Assembly: GCA_045546975.1 (NCBI GenBank)
Contig: JAZQDV010000006.1
Span: 1-64,000, forward strand
Direction of reading: 5' to 3'
DNA: 64,000 bases
From: SIG480 sp045546975
GTDB taxonomy: Bacteria > Bacillota > Clostridia > Oscillospirales > JAAYXM01
The translations under genes were made by a program, and so were the position numbers. The notes under the pieces are model-generated. The model was not told the origin of the DNA and did not search any database. It saw nothing but the letters and a program-made list of their open reading frames with translations. How positions within the stretch are numbered: the stretch's first letter is position 1; every line of letters begins with the position of its first letter. Below, in pieces: positions 15,622 to 23,951 of this stretch.

Positions 15622-16785
15622 ATGAGTATTATAGCTACAGATAACAACTTTGTTGCAAATACATATAAGCGTTTTCCGATAGAAATTTCACACGGCAAGG
15701 GCAGTGAGGTTTACGATACGAACGGCAAACGCTATATAGACATGGGTACAGGCATTGGAGTTACGGCTTTCGGTATATGTGACGATGTATGGAAAAGTGC
15801 AGTGGAAGCACAGCTTTCAAAGGTACAGCATATGTCAAATCTGTACTATACAGAGCCTTGCGCAAACCTTGCAAAGCTTCTTTGCGAGAAGACCGGAATG
15901 AAAAAAGTATTTTTCAGCAATTCCGGTGCTGAGGCAAACGAGTGTGCGATAAAGGTTGCAAGAAAATATGCCGCAGATAAAAAAGGTAAGGATTATTTCA
16001 CTATAATAACCTTAGAGAACAGCTTTCATGGCAGAACACTCACAACTCTCGCCGCAACGGGGCAGGAGCATTATCACGAGCTTTTCACTCCGCTTACCCC
16101 AGGCTTTATCCATACTCCTGCAAATGATTTTGAGGCACTTTCAAAGCTTGTTTCTGATAACAAGGTTGCAGGAATTATGCTTGAGTGTGTGCAAGGTGAG
16201 GGCGGTGTAATCGCTCTTGATGCTGATTTTGTGAAGAAGACAGCAGCTCTTGCAAAAGAAAAAGACATAGTTCTTATAATAGACGAGGTACAGACAGGCA
16301 ACGGCAGAACGGGTGAGCTTTATGCATATATGAATTACGGTATAAAACCAGATGTCGTATCCACTGCAAAGGGAATAGGCGGAGGTCTTCCGATAGGCGC
16401 AGCACTTTTAGGTGAAAAGGTCGAGAGTGTGCTTGGCTTCGGTGACCACGGCTCAACCTTTGGTGGAAATCCTGTGTGTGCGGCAGGTGCAGTAAGTGTA
16501 ATTGAACGTATAGATGAAAAGCTTCTTTCAGAGGTACGTGAAAAGAGCAAATATATATTTGAGGAGCTTGAAAACGCTCCCGGTGTAGAGTACTTGAGCG
16601 GTATGGGACTTATGATAGGCATAAAGACCGAAAAGCCGGTTGCAGACGTCCTTTCAAGTTGCATAGAAAACGGTGTGCTTTGTCTTACGGCAAAGGATAA
16701 ACTTCGTCTCCTTCCGGCACTTAATATGCCGATGGATATACTCAAAGAGGCAATAGAAGTAATAAAAAATGCTGTAAAGGGATAG
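15622..16785 (+). CDS. argD: Acetylornithine aminotransferase
   Basis: This 387-residue PLP enzyme of the ornithine/acetylornithine aminotransferase group carries FSNSGAEANE, the NSFHGRT loop, the IIDEVQTGNGRTG aspartate motif, and the PLP lysine in STAKGIGGGLPIGA. It converts N-acetylglutamate semialdehyde to N-acetylornithine. The start codon directly follows the argB stop, with the GGAGG site inside the end of argB, so the two are coupled. Confidence 0.93.
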   Translation: MSIIATDNNFVANTYKRFPIEISHGKGSEVYDTNGKRYIDMGTGIGVTAFGICDDVWKSAVEAQLSKVQHMSNLYYTEPCANLAKLLCEKTGMKKVFFSNSGAEANECAIKVARKYAADKKGKDYFTIITLENSFHGRTLTTLAATGQEHYHELFTPLTPGFIHTPANDFEALSKLVSDNKVAGIMLECVQGEGGVIALDADFVKKTAALAKEKDIVLIIDEVQTGNGRTGELYAYMNYGIKPDVVSTAKGIGGGLPIGAALLGEKVESVLGFGDHGSTFGGNPVCAAGAVSVIERIDEKLLSEVREKSKYIFEELENAPGVEYLSGMGLMIGIKTEKPVADVLSSCIENGVLCLTAKDKLRLLPALNMPMDILKEAIEVIKNAVKG

Positions 16786-16795
16786 GTGTTTACAG

Positions 16796-17779
16796 ATGAA
16801 TCTTAAAGGAAAAAGTTTTTTGAAACTCCTCGATTTCACGCCGGAGGAGATAAACGGGTTGATAGAGCTTTCCGAGAAGCTTAAAAAAGAGAAAAAAGAG
16901 GGAATTCCGCACAGAAATTTTGTCGGAAAGAACATAGCTCTTATTTTTGAAAAGACAAGCACAAGAACACGTTGTGCCTTCGAGGTTGCAGCAGCAGACC
17001 TCGGTATGCATCCGGTATATCTTGACCCTCAGGGTTCACAGATAGGGAAGAAGGAAAGCATTGCCGATACAGCACGTGTTCTTGGCAGAATGTTTGACGG
17101 CATTGAATATCGTGGCTTTGGTCAGGAAGTGGTTGAGGAACTTGCAAAGTACGCAGGTGTTCCTGTCTGGAACGGACTCACAAACGAGTTCCACCCGACT
17201 CAGATTCTTGCAGACTTCCTAACTATTAAGGAGCGCTTTGGAAAGCTTTCGGGAATAAAGCTCGTATATATGGGCGACGCACGGTACAATATGGGCAATT
17301 CCCTCATGGTAGGGTGTGCAAAGATGGGAATGCACTTTGTTGCCTGCGCACCGAAAAAGTATTTTCCGAGTCCTGAGCTTGTACGAGAGTGTGAGGCTAT
17401 CGCAAAGGAAACGGGAGCAGTGCTTGAGTTCATTGAAGATCCCGTTGTTGCAACAAAGAACGCAAATGTAATTTATACGGATGTCTGGGTTTCTATGGGC
17501 GAGCCCGATGAAGTATGGAAAGAGAGAATAGAAGACCTCTCCCCGTATCAGGTAAACACAAAGCTTATGCAGAATGCGGGAAGTGACTGCGTGTTTATGC
17601 ATTGCTTGCCTGCTTTCCACGACCTTAAGACAACGATAGGACTTGAAATAAACAAGAAGTTCGGAATTACTGCTATGGAGGTTACCGACGAGGTAATCGA
17701 AAGTGAGCAGTCTATCGTCTTTGATGAAGCGGAAAACCGTATGCATACGATAAAAGCGGTAATGGCAGCAACGCTTTAA
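16796..17779 (+). CDS. argF: Ornithine carbamoyltransferase
   Basis: This 327-residue transcarbamylase has the carbamoyl-phosphate motif STRTR, the ornithine-binding segment around GDARYNMGNSLMVG, and the HCLPAFHD loop. It forms citrulline from ornithine. Last gene of the operon; argG and argH are not in the window. The ribosome site is weak (ATAGGTG). A short inverted repeat (aacgctt / aagcgtt) brackets the stop codon but lacks a proper U-tract. Confidence 0.94.
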   Translation: MNLKGKSFLKLLDFTPEEINGLIELSEKLKKEKKEGIPHRNFVGKNIALIFEKTSTRTRCAFEVAAADLGMHPVYLDPQGSQIGKKESIADTARVLGRMFDGIEYRGFGQEVVEELAKYAGVPVWNGLTNEFHPTQILADFLTIKERFGKLSGIKLVYMGDARYNMGNSLMVGCAKMGMHFVACAPKKYFPSPELVRECEAIAKETGAVLEFIEDPVVATKNANVIYTDVWVSMGEPDEVWKERIEDLSPYQVNTKLMQNAGSDCVFMHCLPAFHDLKTTIGLEINKKFGITAMEVTDEVIESEQSIVFDEAENRMHTIKAVMAATL

Positions 17780-17794
17780 GGCCAAGCGTTTGTA

Positions 17795-17823
17795 TTGACA
17801 AAATATAAAATTTTTTATATAAT
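17795..17823 (+). promoter_or_regulatory. Promoter of the DUF975-like gene
   Basis: TTGACA (17795-17800), 17 bp, TATAAT (17818-17823): a perfect consensus promoter 39 bp before the ATG. Confidence 0.8.
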
Positions 17824-17861
17824 CAGAAACGATAAAACATATTAGAAAAGGGGGATTTGTT

Positions 17862-18536
17862 ATGTTGTTTATAGAAGCATACAAAAAATCGTTGGAAATA
17901 ATTGCAAAGAAGCCTGTTATGTTGTGGGGTCTCTCACTTCTTAGTGGAATTATGGTTCTTCTCTTTACAATATTCACTTTGCCGATATTCATTTTAGGGA
18001 TTGCATTTTCAATTCTCATCACTTGTGGAATGGCAAAGGTGTATATTGACGGCTTAAAGGAAAAAGAGGTCAACTCAGATCAGCTCTTTGAAGCTTTCAG
18101 CAAAAAAGGCTTCCGTGTTGTCGGAGGAATGGCATGGATGACACTCTGGGTCATCATCTGGTCACTCGTCCCTGTTGTTGGACCTATTCTTGCAATCATC
18201 AAGGGGTATTCTTACAGATTTGTTCCGTATATTCTTATGACAAAACCTGATGTAAATGCAACACAGGCGTTGAGACTCTCAATGGAAATGACAAATGGAA
18301 AAAAAGGACAGATGTTCCTTGCTGACCTTTGCTTCGGTGTAGGTGCTTTCGTTGTCTGCTTTATCCTCGGTCTCTTCTCTGCAATTCCTGTTATTGGTGT
18401 TCTTTTTGCACTCTTGCTTGCAATTGTTTATATTGCACTCTTGCTTTTCTCTTCGATTTTTCAGGGGCTTTACGGCGCATATTTCTATGTAGCTGCTGAT
18501 GCTCCTGTAGAAACTTCAACGGAGACAGTAGCATAA
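17862..18536 (+). CDS. DUF975-like multi-pass membrane protein
   Basis: This 224-residue integral membrane protein has about five to six hydrophobic segments. The central part IKGYSYRFVPYILMTKPDVN followed by QALRLSMEMTNGKKGQMF resembles the DUF975 family, common in Clostridia and of unknown function. AAAGGGGG ribosome site. It is monocistronic between its own promoter and a strong terminator. The perfect promoter suggests substantial expression. Confidence 0.75.
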   Translation: MLFIEAYKKSLEIIAKKPVMLWGLSLLSGIMVLLFTIFTLPIFILGIAFSILITCGMAKVYIDGLKEKEVNSDQLFEAFSKKGFRVVGGMAWMTLWVIIWSLVPVVGPILAIIKGYSYRFVPYILMTKPDVNATQALRLSMEMTNGKKGQMFLADLCFGVGAFVVCFILGLFSAIPVIGVLFALLLAIVYIALLLFSSIFQGLYGAYFYVAADAPVETSTETVA

Positions 18537-18550
18537 ATGATAAAAAAATT

Positions 18551-18587
18551 AACACCGTCTGTTCAAAGTGAACAGACGGTGTTTTGT
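18551..18587. terminator. Bidirectional terminator between the DUF975-like gene and metK
   Basis: A perfect 14-bp stem (aacaccgtctgttc / gaacagacggtgtt) with a 5-base loop, flanked by TTTTG on the right and AAAAAAATT on the left, so it can serve both converging genes. Confidence 0.9.
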
Positions 18588-18595
18588 TATACTTT

Positions 18596-19777
18596 TTATC
18601 GTGCCATTTTTTTGAGAATGTCGACCTTGTCTGTCTTTTCCCAGGGAAGATCAATGTCTGTACGGCCGAAATGTCCGTACGCTGCGGTCTGACGGTATAT
18701 CGGACGGCGAAGATCAAACTGCTCAATTATCTTGAGTGGGCGCATGTCAAATGCTTCGTTTACGAGAAGTGAGATTTTGTCATCTGATACAGCGCCTGTA
18801 CCGAATGTGTCAACAAAGACGGATACGGGGTTCGCAACGCCTATTGCATAAGCAAGCTCGATTTCGCAACGCTTTGCAAGTCCGGCTGCAACAATATTCT
18901 TTGCAATATAACGCGCCATGTAAGCGCCGCTTCGGTCAACCTTTGTCGGGTCCTTTCCTGAGAAAGCACCGCCGCCGTGTCTTGAAAATCCGCCGTAGGT
19001 GTCGACGATGATTTTGCGTCCTGTGAGGCCCGAGTCACCCTGAGGACCGCCGATTACGAAACGACCTGTCGGGTTGATAAGAAATTTCGTGTCTGAATCA
19101 ATGTATTCTTTCGGCATAACAGGGAGAATGACGTGGTTAAGCACTGCATCACGCAGAGCATCAAGAGAAACCGTATCATAGTGCTGTGTTGAAATGACGA
19201 TTGTATCACAGCGCTTGATTTTGTTTCCGTCATATTCAAATGTAACCTGTGACTTTCCGTCAGGACATAGGAAGTCGAGCTCACCTGATTTTCTTACATC
19301 TGCAAGCTTCTTTGTGAGCTTGTGTGCGTATGTGATAGGAGCCGGCATAAGCTCGGGCGTCTCGGTACAAGCGTAACCGAACATCATGCCCTGGTCACCT
19401 GCACCTATCTGGTTTGCAATATCTCCAGAATCACCCTTGAACTCAAAGGAGTTGTCAACACCGAGGGCAATGTCGGCAGACTGCTCGTCAATGGAAGTAA
19501 GGACAGCGCAGGTTTTAGAGTCAAAACCCATAGCGGGATTGTTGTAGCCGATTTCCTCAATGGTTTTGCGCACTGTTGACGGAATATCAACATAGCAGTT
19601 TGTGGAAATTTCACCCATAACAAGCGCCATACCTGTTGTGACGATTGTCTCACAGGCGACTCTTGCAGACTTGTCCTCGGTCAGAATAGCATCGAGAATA
19701 GCGTCTGAAATCTGGTCACAAACCTTGTCGGGATGACCTTCTGTTACTGATTCTGATGTAAATTTGTATAATGACAT
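18596..19777 (-). CDS. metK: S-adenosylmethionine synthase
   Basis: It makes S-adenosylmethionine from methionine and ATP. The 393 residues start at the ATG at 19777 (MSLYKFTSESVTEGHPDKV), which has TTTGGGGAT upstream; a longer frame exists but would add a non-conserved leader. Signatures are GHPDKVCDQISD, GAGDQGMMFGYA and GGGAFSGKDPTKVDRS. It is monocistronic. I see no SAM riboswitch in the 35-65 nt leader. Confidence 0.96.
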   Translation of the reverse strand: MSLYKFTSESVTEGHPDKVCDQISDAILDAILTEDKSARVACETIVTTGMALVMGEISTNCYVDIPSTVRKTIEEIGYNNPAMGFDSKTCAVLTSIDEQSADIALGVDNSFEFKGDSGDIANQIGAGDQGMMFGYACTETPELMPAPITYAHKLTKKLADVRKSGELDFLCPDGKSQVTFEYDGNKIKRCDTIVISTQHYDTVSLDALRDAVLNHVILPVMPKEYIDSDTKFLINPTGRFVIGGPQGDSGLTGRKIIVDTYGGFSRHGGGAFSGKDPTKVDRSGAYMARYIAKNIVAAGLAKRCEIELAYAIGVANPVSVFVDTFGTGAVSDDKISLLVNEAFDMRPLKIIEQFDLRRPIYRQTAAYGHFGRTDIDLPWEKTDKVDILKKMAR

Positions 19778-19810
19778 AATTAAATCCCCAAACATATATT
19801 TAGTAATCAT

Positions 19811-19839
19811 ATCATAGCAAAAAAAAGAGAAAAATGCAA
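19811..19839 (-). promoter_or_regulatory. metK promoter
   Basis: On the minus strand: TTGCAT (19834-19839), 17 bp, TATGAT (19811-19816). Confidence 0.6.
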
Positions 19840-19920
19840 TCCTGTAAAATTAAAATTATAAAGAACTATTGACAAAAAAGTCATAAGGAAATACTTTCTT
19901 AACAATTTGAGCGTTTTCTA

Positions 19921-19949
19921 TTGTGTAAAAGAGTAAAATGTGTTATAAT
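19921..19949 (+). promoter_or_regulatory. Promoter of the DegT-family aminotransferase
   Basis: TTGTGT (19921-19926), 17 bp, TATAAT (19944-19949). A TTGACA about 50 bp upstream has only a poor -10 partner. Confidence 0.55.
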
Positions 19950-19982
19950 TTAACATATATTGCTGACATGGAGGAATGTGGC

Positions 19983-21224
19983 ATGGCAGAAAAAATATGG
20001 CTTTCCTCACCGACTATGCACGGAGAGGAACTCAAATATATGAAGGAGGCGTTCGACACCAACTGGATGTCTACTGTCGGTGCGAACATAAACGAGGTTG
20101 AACGGCTTATATGCGAACGCGTCGGTTGCAAGTATGCTGTCGCACTCTCTGCGGGTACTGCAGCACTTCACCTTGCAATAAAGCTTGCAGGGGTAAAGCA
20201 GGGTGATCTTGTTTTTTGTTCGGACGTAACCTTCGGAGCCACCGTAAACCCCGTTGTCTATGAGGGTGGTATCCCGGTGTTTATTGATACGGAATACGAT
20301 ACATGGAATATGGACCCTGTAGCTTTAGATAAAGCTTTTGAGATGTACCCTAATGTAAAGGTTGTTGTTATGGTCCACCTTTACGGTACTCCTGCAAAGA
20401 TTGACGAAATAAAGGCAGTGTGTGACCGTCACGGTGCAATTATCGTTGAGGATGCGGCAGAATCTCTCGGTGCTACCTATAAGGGCAGGGAGACAGGCTC
20501 GTTTGGTACATACAACTGCATCAGCTTTAACGGAAACAAGATTATAACGGGTTCATCCGGAGGAATGCTTCTGACTGACGACCTTGAGGCTGCAAACAAG
20601 GTCAGAAAGTGGTCTACCCAGAGCCGTGAAAACGCTCCGTGGTATCAGCATGAGGAAGTGGGCTATAACTACCGTATGAGCAATGTCATTGCAGGATGTG
20701 TCCGCGGCCAGATACCGCATTTGGATGAGCATATCGCACAGAAAAAGGCGATTTATGAGCGCTACAAGGAAGCGTTCTCTGACCTTCCCGTAAAAATGAA
20801 TCCGATTGATTTTGAAAACTCTGTACCTAACTACTGGCTCTCATGTATGATAATTGATGAAGATGCTATGGTTAGACAGGTCAGAGGTGAGTGCGAGGCG
20901 CTTTATATTTCTGAGGAAGGGAAGTCCTGCCCGACGGAAATTCTTGAAAAGCTTGCCGAAATGGGTGCTGAGGGCAGACCTATATGGAAACCGATGCATA
21001 TGCAGCCGATATATAGGAATCACGCATTTATCACCCGTGAGGGAAGCGGCAGATGTAAGACAAATGCCTATATCGCAGGCGGATCTCTCGGTCGCGACGG
21101 AAAACCGCTTGATGTGGGTATGGATATCTTCAATCGCGGCCTTTGCCTCCCGAGTGACAACAAGATGACGAAGGAGCAGCAGGCGCGCATAATAAAAGTC
21201 GTAAGAGCGTGTTTTGATAAGTAA
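19983..21224 (+). CDS. DegT/DnrJ/EryC1/StrS-family sugar aminotransferase
   Basis: This 413-residue PLP-dependent aminotransferase acts on nucleotide-linked keto sugars. The start at 19983 has GGAGG eight bases upstream. Motifs are ALSAGTAALHLAIKLAG, DVTFGATVNPV, VEDAAESLGA, the PLP lysine Lys186 in FNGNKIITGSSGG, and YNYRMSNVIAGC. Closest in style to PglE/PseC/perosamine-synthase-like enzymes that use UDP-4-keto-6-deoxy sugars. It stands alone, 4 kb from the polysaccharide locus. The product sugar is not predictable. Confidence 0.85.
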   Translation: MAEKIWLSSPTMHGEELKYMKEAFDTNWMSTVGANINEVERLICERVGCKYAVALSAGTAALHLAIKLAGVKQGDLVFCSDVTFGATVNPVVYEGGIPVFIDTEYDTWNMDPVALDKAFEMYPNVKVVVMVHLYGTPAKIDEIKAVCDRHGAIIVEDAAESLGATYKGRETGSFGTYNCISFNGNKIITGSSGGMLLTDDLEAANKVRKWSTQSRENAPWYQHEEVGYNYRMSNVIAGCVRGQIPHLDEHIAQKKAIYERYKEAFSDLPVKMNPIDFENSVPNYWLSCMIIDEDAMVRQVRGECEALYISEEGKSCPTEILEKLAEMGAEGRPIWKPMHMQPIYRNHAFITREGSGRCKTNAYIAGGSLGRDGKPLDVGMDIFNRGLCLPSDNKMTKEQQARIIKVVRACFDK

Positions 21225-21225
21225 T

Positions 21226-21253
21226 AAAAGGGCGATTTATTCGCCCTTTTTTC
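21226..21253 (+). terminator. Terminator after the aminotransferase gene
   Basis: 10-bp perfect stem (aaaagggcga / tcgccctttt), loop TTTAT, then TTCT. Confidence 0.85.
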
Positions 21254-21271
21254 TAAAGTGAGGGAAATACC

Positions 21272-22156
21272 TTGAATTCAATGAAACAATTTGAGGTGGT
21301 ACAAACGATTGCCGCCTGCGGAAGCATATCAAAAGCAGCCAAAAAGCTTAAAATAGCTCAGCCTACGCTTTCAAAATATCTTGCGAGCGTTGAAAAAGAA
21401 ATAGGTGCCGAGCTTTTTGACAGAAAAACAGTTCCTGCCCGAATGACCGAAGCAGGGGAGCGGTTTTTAAGAGTGGGGAAACAGATTCTTGGTGAATACT
21501 CGAAGCTTCGTCGTGATATTGCAAAACTTTCGGAATCTTCTCCTGATGTGATTCGTGTCGGAATGAGTCCGACGCGTGCACACTATATTCTTCCGTCTCT
21601 TATGAGTGAGTTTCGCCGCTTGAATCCTGATGCAAAGGTTGTAATTCGCGAAAGGACAACCTCTCAGCTTAACGCAGAACTCTCAGGAGGAGAACTTGAC
21701 CTCGTAATTTCACTTAAATACGACGGAACAAAGCAGTTTGAGTCGGCAAGTCTTTTTTATGAGGATATTGTTCTTGCTGTGCCGAAAAAGTATAATGAGC
21801 TTGACGGAGAGTGGGTTTTGAGGGAGTGTCCGTTCATAAGTGTTGGCGCAGGTCTTCGTATGTCTGATATACTGCGTGATATACTTGCAGAATTTGGCGG
21901 AAGAGAGCCTGCAATTGAGGCTCAGTCGATAGAATCCGTTGTTTCTCTTGTGAATCACGGGTTGGGTGCAGCACTTGTGCCGTCCTATATTTCGGAATAC
22001 GGCGGTTATGAAAACATAGTTTTTGTCGAGCTTCCCGAAAGCGTGAAAAAACGCTTTGTGAGAGAACTGGGGCGCGAGGTTTGCGTATTTTACAGAGATG
22101 AAAATTTGCTTTCACAGTCTGAAAAAGACTTTATTGAGGCGTGCAAGAAACTATAG
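21272..22156 (+). CDS. LysR-family transcriptional regulator
   Basis: This 294-residue LysR protein has an N-terminal HTH (FEVVQTIAACGSISKAAKKL then IAQPTLSKYLASVEKEIGAELFDR) and a periplasmic-binding-protein-like effector domain from about residue 93. The TTG at 21272 is the better start: GAGGG is seven bases away, while the ATG at 21281 is 16 bases away. It lies immediately upstream of the TRAP-type permease genes on the same strand, so it may sense the transported compound. Confidence 0.85.
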   Translation: MNSMKQFEVVQTIAACGSISKAAKKLKIAQPTLSKYLASVEKEIGAELFDRKTVPARMTEAGERFLRVGKQILGEYSKLRRDIAKLSESSPDVIRVGMSPTRAHYILPSLMSEFRRLNPDAKVVIRERTTSQLNAELSGGELDLVISLKYDGTKQFESASLFYEDIVLAVPKKYNELDGEWVLRECPFISVGAGLRMSDILRDILAEFGGREPAIEAQSIESVVSLVNHGLGAALVPSYISEYGGYENIVFVELPESVKKRFVRELGREVCVFYRDENLLSQSEKDFIEACKKL

Positions 22157-22162
22157 TTTTGT

Positions 22163-22206
22163 GAAGCATATCTCATATAGCAAAAATGCTATATGAGATA
22201 TGCTTC
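22163..22206. terminator. 20-bp perfect hairpin after the LysR gene
   Basis: Left arm GAAGCATATCTCATATAGCA and its exact complement around an AAAA loop. Followed by TTGCTATTTTG, so it may end the lysR transcript, although the U-tract is imperfect. It abuts the -35 of the next promoter. Confidence 0.6.
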
Positions 22207-22235
22207 TTGCTATTTTGTTAAAATTAATATATATT
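22207..22235 (+). promoter_or_regulatory. Promoter of the TRAP-type permease genes
   Basis: TTGCTA (22207-22212), 17 bp, TATATT (22230-22235), followed by GAAAGGGGAG and the ATG at 22266. Confidence 0.5.
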
Positions 22236-22265
22236 TAATAAAAAAGTTGTGAAAGGGGAGATAGT

Positions 22266-23624
22266 ATGCCATCAGCATTTTTGTACCTTGGCATTATGCT
22301 TGCAGTAGTCATTATATGGTTTATGCTTCTGAAACGCCCTGTGTATGAGGCAATACTCATAAGCTTTATTGTACTGCTCGCGGTAACAAATACGTGGGGA
22401 GAAGTTTGGAGCTACATAGACAAAAGTCTTTCGACCTCACTTTTGTATTCAATGACTGCGTTTGTTGCAATGTCCGTCATTATGACAAAGACAAAAACTC
22501 TTGACAGCTGCATTGCGATAATCCTTGCGCTTCTCGGAAGAGTTACAGGTGGTGCGGGATATGTCTCAGTTATAGGAAGCACCTTTATGGGTGCGCTTTC
22601 CGGAAGCGGTCCGGGAAACGTTATGGCGACCGGTGCAATTACAATTCCTGCGATGAAGAAGACTGGTTTTCCGCCGGAGCTTGCAGCAAATATTGAAAGC
22701 AATGCAAGCTATATGGGAAATATGATTCCGCCGTCGTCAAACATAGTTGCAGCGCTCGGCGCATTTACAGCACTTTATCCCACTCTTGAAATGACGATAG
22801 GTCAGTTCTGGATAGTTTTGTGGGGTGTGTCGTTCTGGTTTATTCTCCAGCGCATACTTATGGTTTATGCTTTCTGCAAATACTATAAAGTAAAGCCTAT
22901 GGCAAAGGAAGATTTGCCTGATTTGAAGACTGTGTTGAAAACGGGTTGGCAGGGGCTTTTGCTTCCTGTAATCATTCTTCTTCCGTTCCTTCTCGACTAT
23001 CTTTTCAAGGACAACCTCTTTACAGCTCGTCTTGGGGCTAGTGGCGCAAAGAACTTCTCTTCAAGTCTCTTGATTTTCATTCCGGGAATCGCAGCTATAT
23101 ATGCTGTTCTGATCGCAAAGGACAAAAGCTTTTTCAAACCTTCAAAGCTTGCGGATATGTTCGCAAAAGCGGTAAAAACAATTGCACCTGCGGTCGCGGT
23201 ATGTGTTATCGGTTATATGGTTGGTGCGCTCTTTGCATCTGTGGATATAGTAGGTGAAATGGAAGTCTTCATTGAGTCTATGAAGATGGGAAAGCTTGGT
23301 ATGGTTGTATTTATCTGCCTCTTTACCTGCTTCCTCGGAATGGTAATTCCGGGCTCCTCTCTTGTCGTAATATTCGGCAGTATGTTCATATCCGTTCTCG
23401 CCTCTGTCGGAGTAGATCCACTGCTTGCTGCGGCAATGCTTCCGTGTATCTGCGGAGTAATGTGCGGAATAACGCCTCCGCTCGGACTTGGAATGTATGC
23501 AGGAATGTCACTTGCTGAGTCTGATTTTGGAAAAACGTTCAAAAACAATCTGTGGTGGGTAGCCGCGCAGTTTGTTATGGAAGTTGTCGTTTTAATGGGA
23601 TTTTTGCCCATTTTCGGACTGTAA
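22266..23624 (+). CDS. TRAP transporter large permease (DctM-like)
   Basis: This 452-residue protein has about 12 membrane segments. The region GALSGSGPGNVMATGAITIP, the helix ending NASYMGNMIPPSSN and the C-terminal CGITPPLGLGMYAG are typical of DctM-type permeases, closer to the TAXI/fused kind than to C4-dicarboxylate DctM. These drive sodium-coupled uptake of organic acids, using an extracytoplasmic binding protein. No binding-protein gene (DctP or TAXI) is adjacent, so either it is encoded elsewhere or the system works differently. Substrate unknown. Confidence 0.8.
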   Translation: MPSAFLYLGIMLAVVIIWFMLLKRPVYEAILISFIVLLAVTNTWGEVWSYIDKSLSTSLLYSMTAFVAMSVIMTKTKTLDSCIAIILALLGRVTGGAGYVSVIGSTFMGALSGSGPGNVMATGAITIPAMKKTGFPPELAANIESNASYMGNMIPPSSNIVAALGAFTALYPTLEMTIGQFWIVLWGVSFWFILQRILMVYAFCKYYKVKPMAKEDLPDLKTVLKTGWQGLLLPVIILLPFLLDYLFKDNLFTARLGASGAKNFSSSLLIFIPGIAAIYAVLIAKDKSFFKPSKLADMFAKAVKTIAPAVAVCVIGYMVGALFASVDIVGEMEVFIESMKMGKLGMVVFICLFTCFLGMVIPGSSLVVIFGSMFISVLASVGVDPLLAAAMLPCICGVMCGITPPLGLGMYAGMSLAESDFGKTFKNNLWWVAAQFVMEVVVLMGFLPIFGL

Positions 23625-23636
23625 GGGGGGACGAAT

Positions 23637-23909
23637 ATGAAGAAAGTCTTAAAAAAGATATCGGAATTCTTGAAGAAGATTTTCGGTTACGGCATATATG
23701 TTTCGCTGCTTGCAGGCGGTCTCACATTCTTTGGATATCTCGCAGCATTCATAATCGGGGGAGAGACGGCAACGGAAATTTGCACATTTCTCTACAAAAA
23801 GATTATTCCGATAATAATCTATCTTGCAAACTGTATGATTTTACTTGGGATTGTCTCGATGTATCTCTCGGGAGAATATGCTCTGACATCGCAGAAAAAG
23901 AAGAAATAG
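23637..23909 (+). CDS. Small membrane protein, probable TRAP small-permease partner
   Basis: This 90-residue protein has two to three hydrophobic segments flanked by lysines. It starts 13 bp after the large permease with a strong AAGGGGGG site and ends at a terminator, so it is cotranscribed with it. Size and position suggest a minimal DctQ-type subunit, but sequence alone does not prove this. Confidence 0.6.
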   Translation: MKKVLKKISEFLKKIFGYGIYVSLLAGGLTFFGYLAAFIIGGETATEICTFLYKKIIPIIIYLANCMILLGIVSMYLSGEYALTSQKKKK

Positions 23910-23913
23910 TACT

Positions 23914-23946
23914 AAAAAAGCAAGTCGTTTTACGACTTGCTTTTTT
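23914..23946. terminator. Bidirectional terminator
   Basis: A 15-bp stem (6 A, gcaagtcgt / acgacttgc, 6 T) with a TTT loop serves the TRAP genes and the converging ATP-grasp gene. Confidence 0.88.
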
Positions 23947-23951
23947 GTTGA

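Noticed and set aside
17770..17790. Short hairpin at the end of argF as a terminator
   Set aside because: The 7-bp stem includes the stop codon and is followed by TGTATT, not a U-tract; too weak to call.
17219..18073. A 284-codon minus-strand frame opposite argF and the DUF975-like gene
   Set aside because: It is antisense to two well-supported genes, crosses their promoter, and reads as low-complexity sequence without any motif.
19778..19982. Possible SAM riboswitch before metK
   Set aside because: The leader between the metK promoter and start codon is only about 30-35 nt and shows no conserved SAM-box stems.
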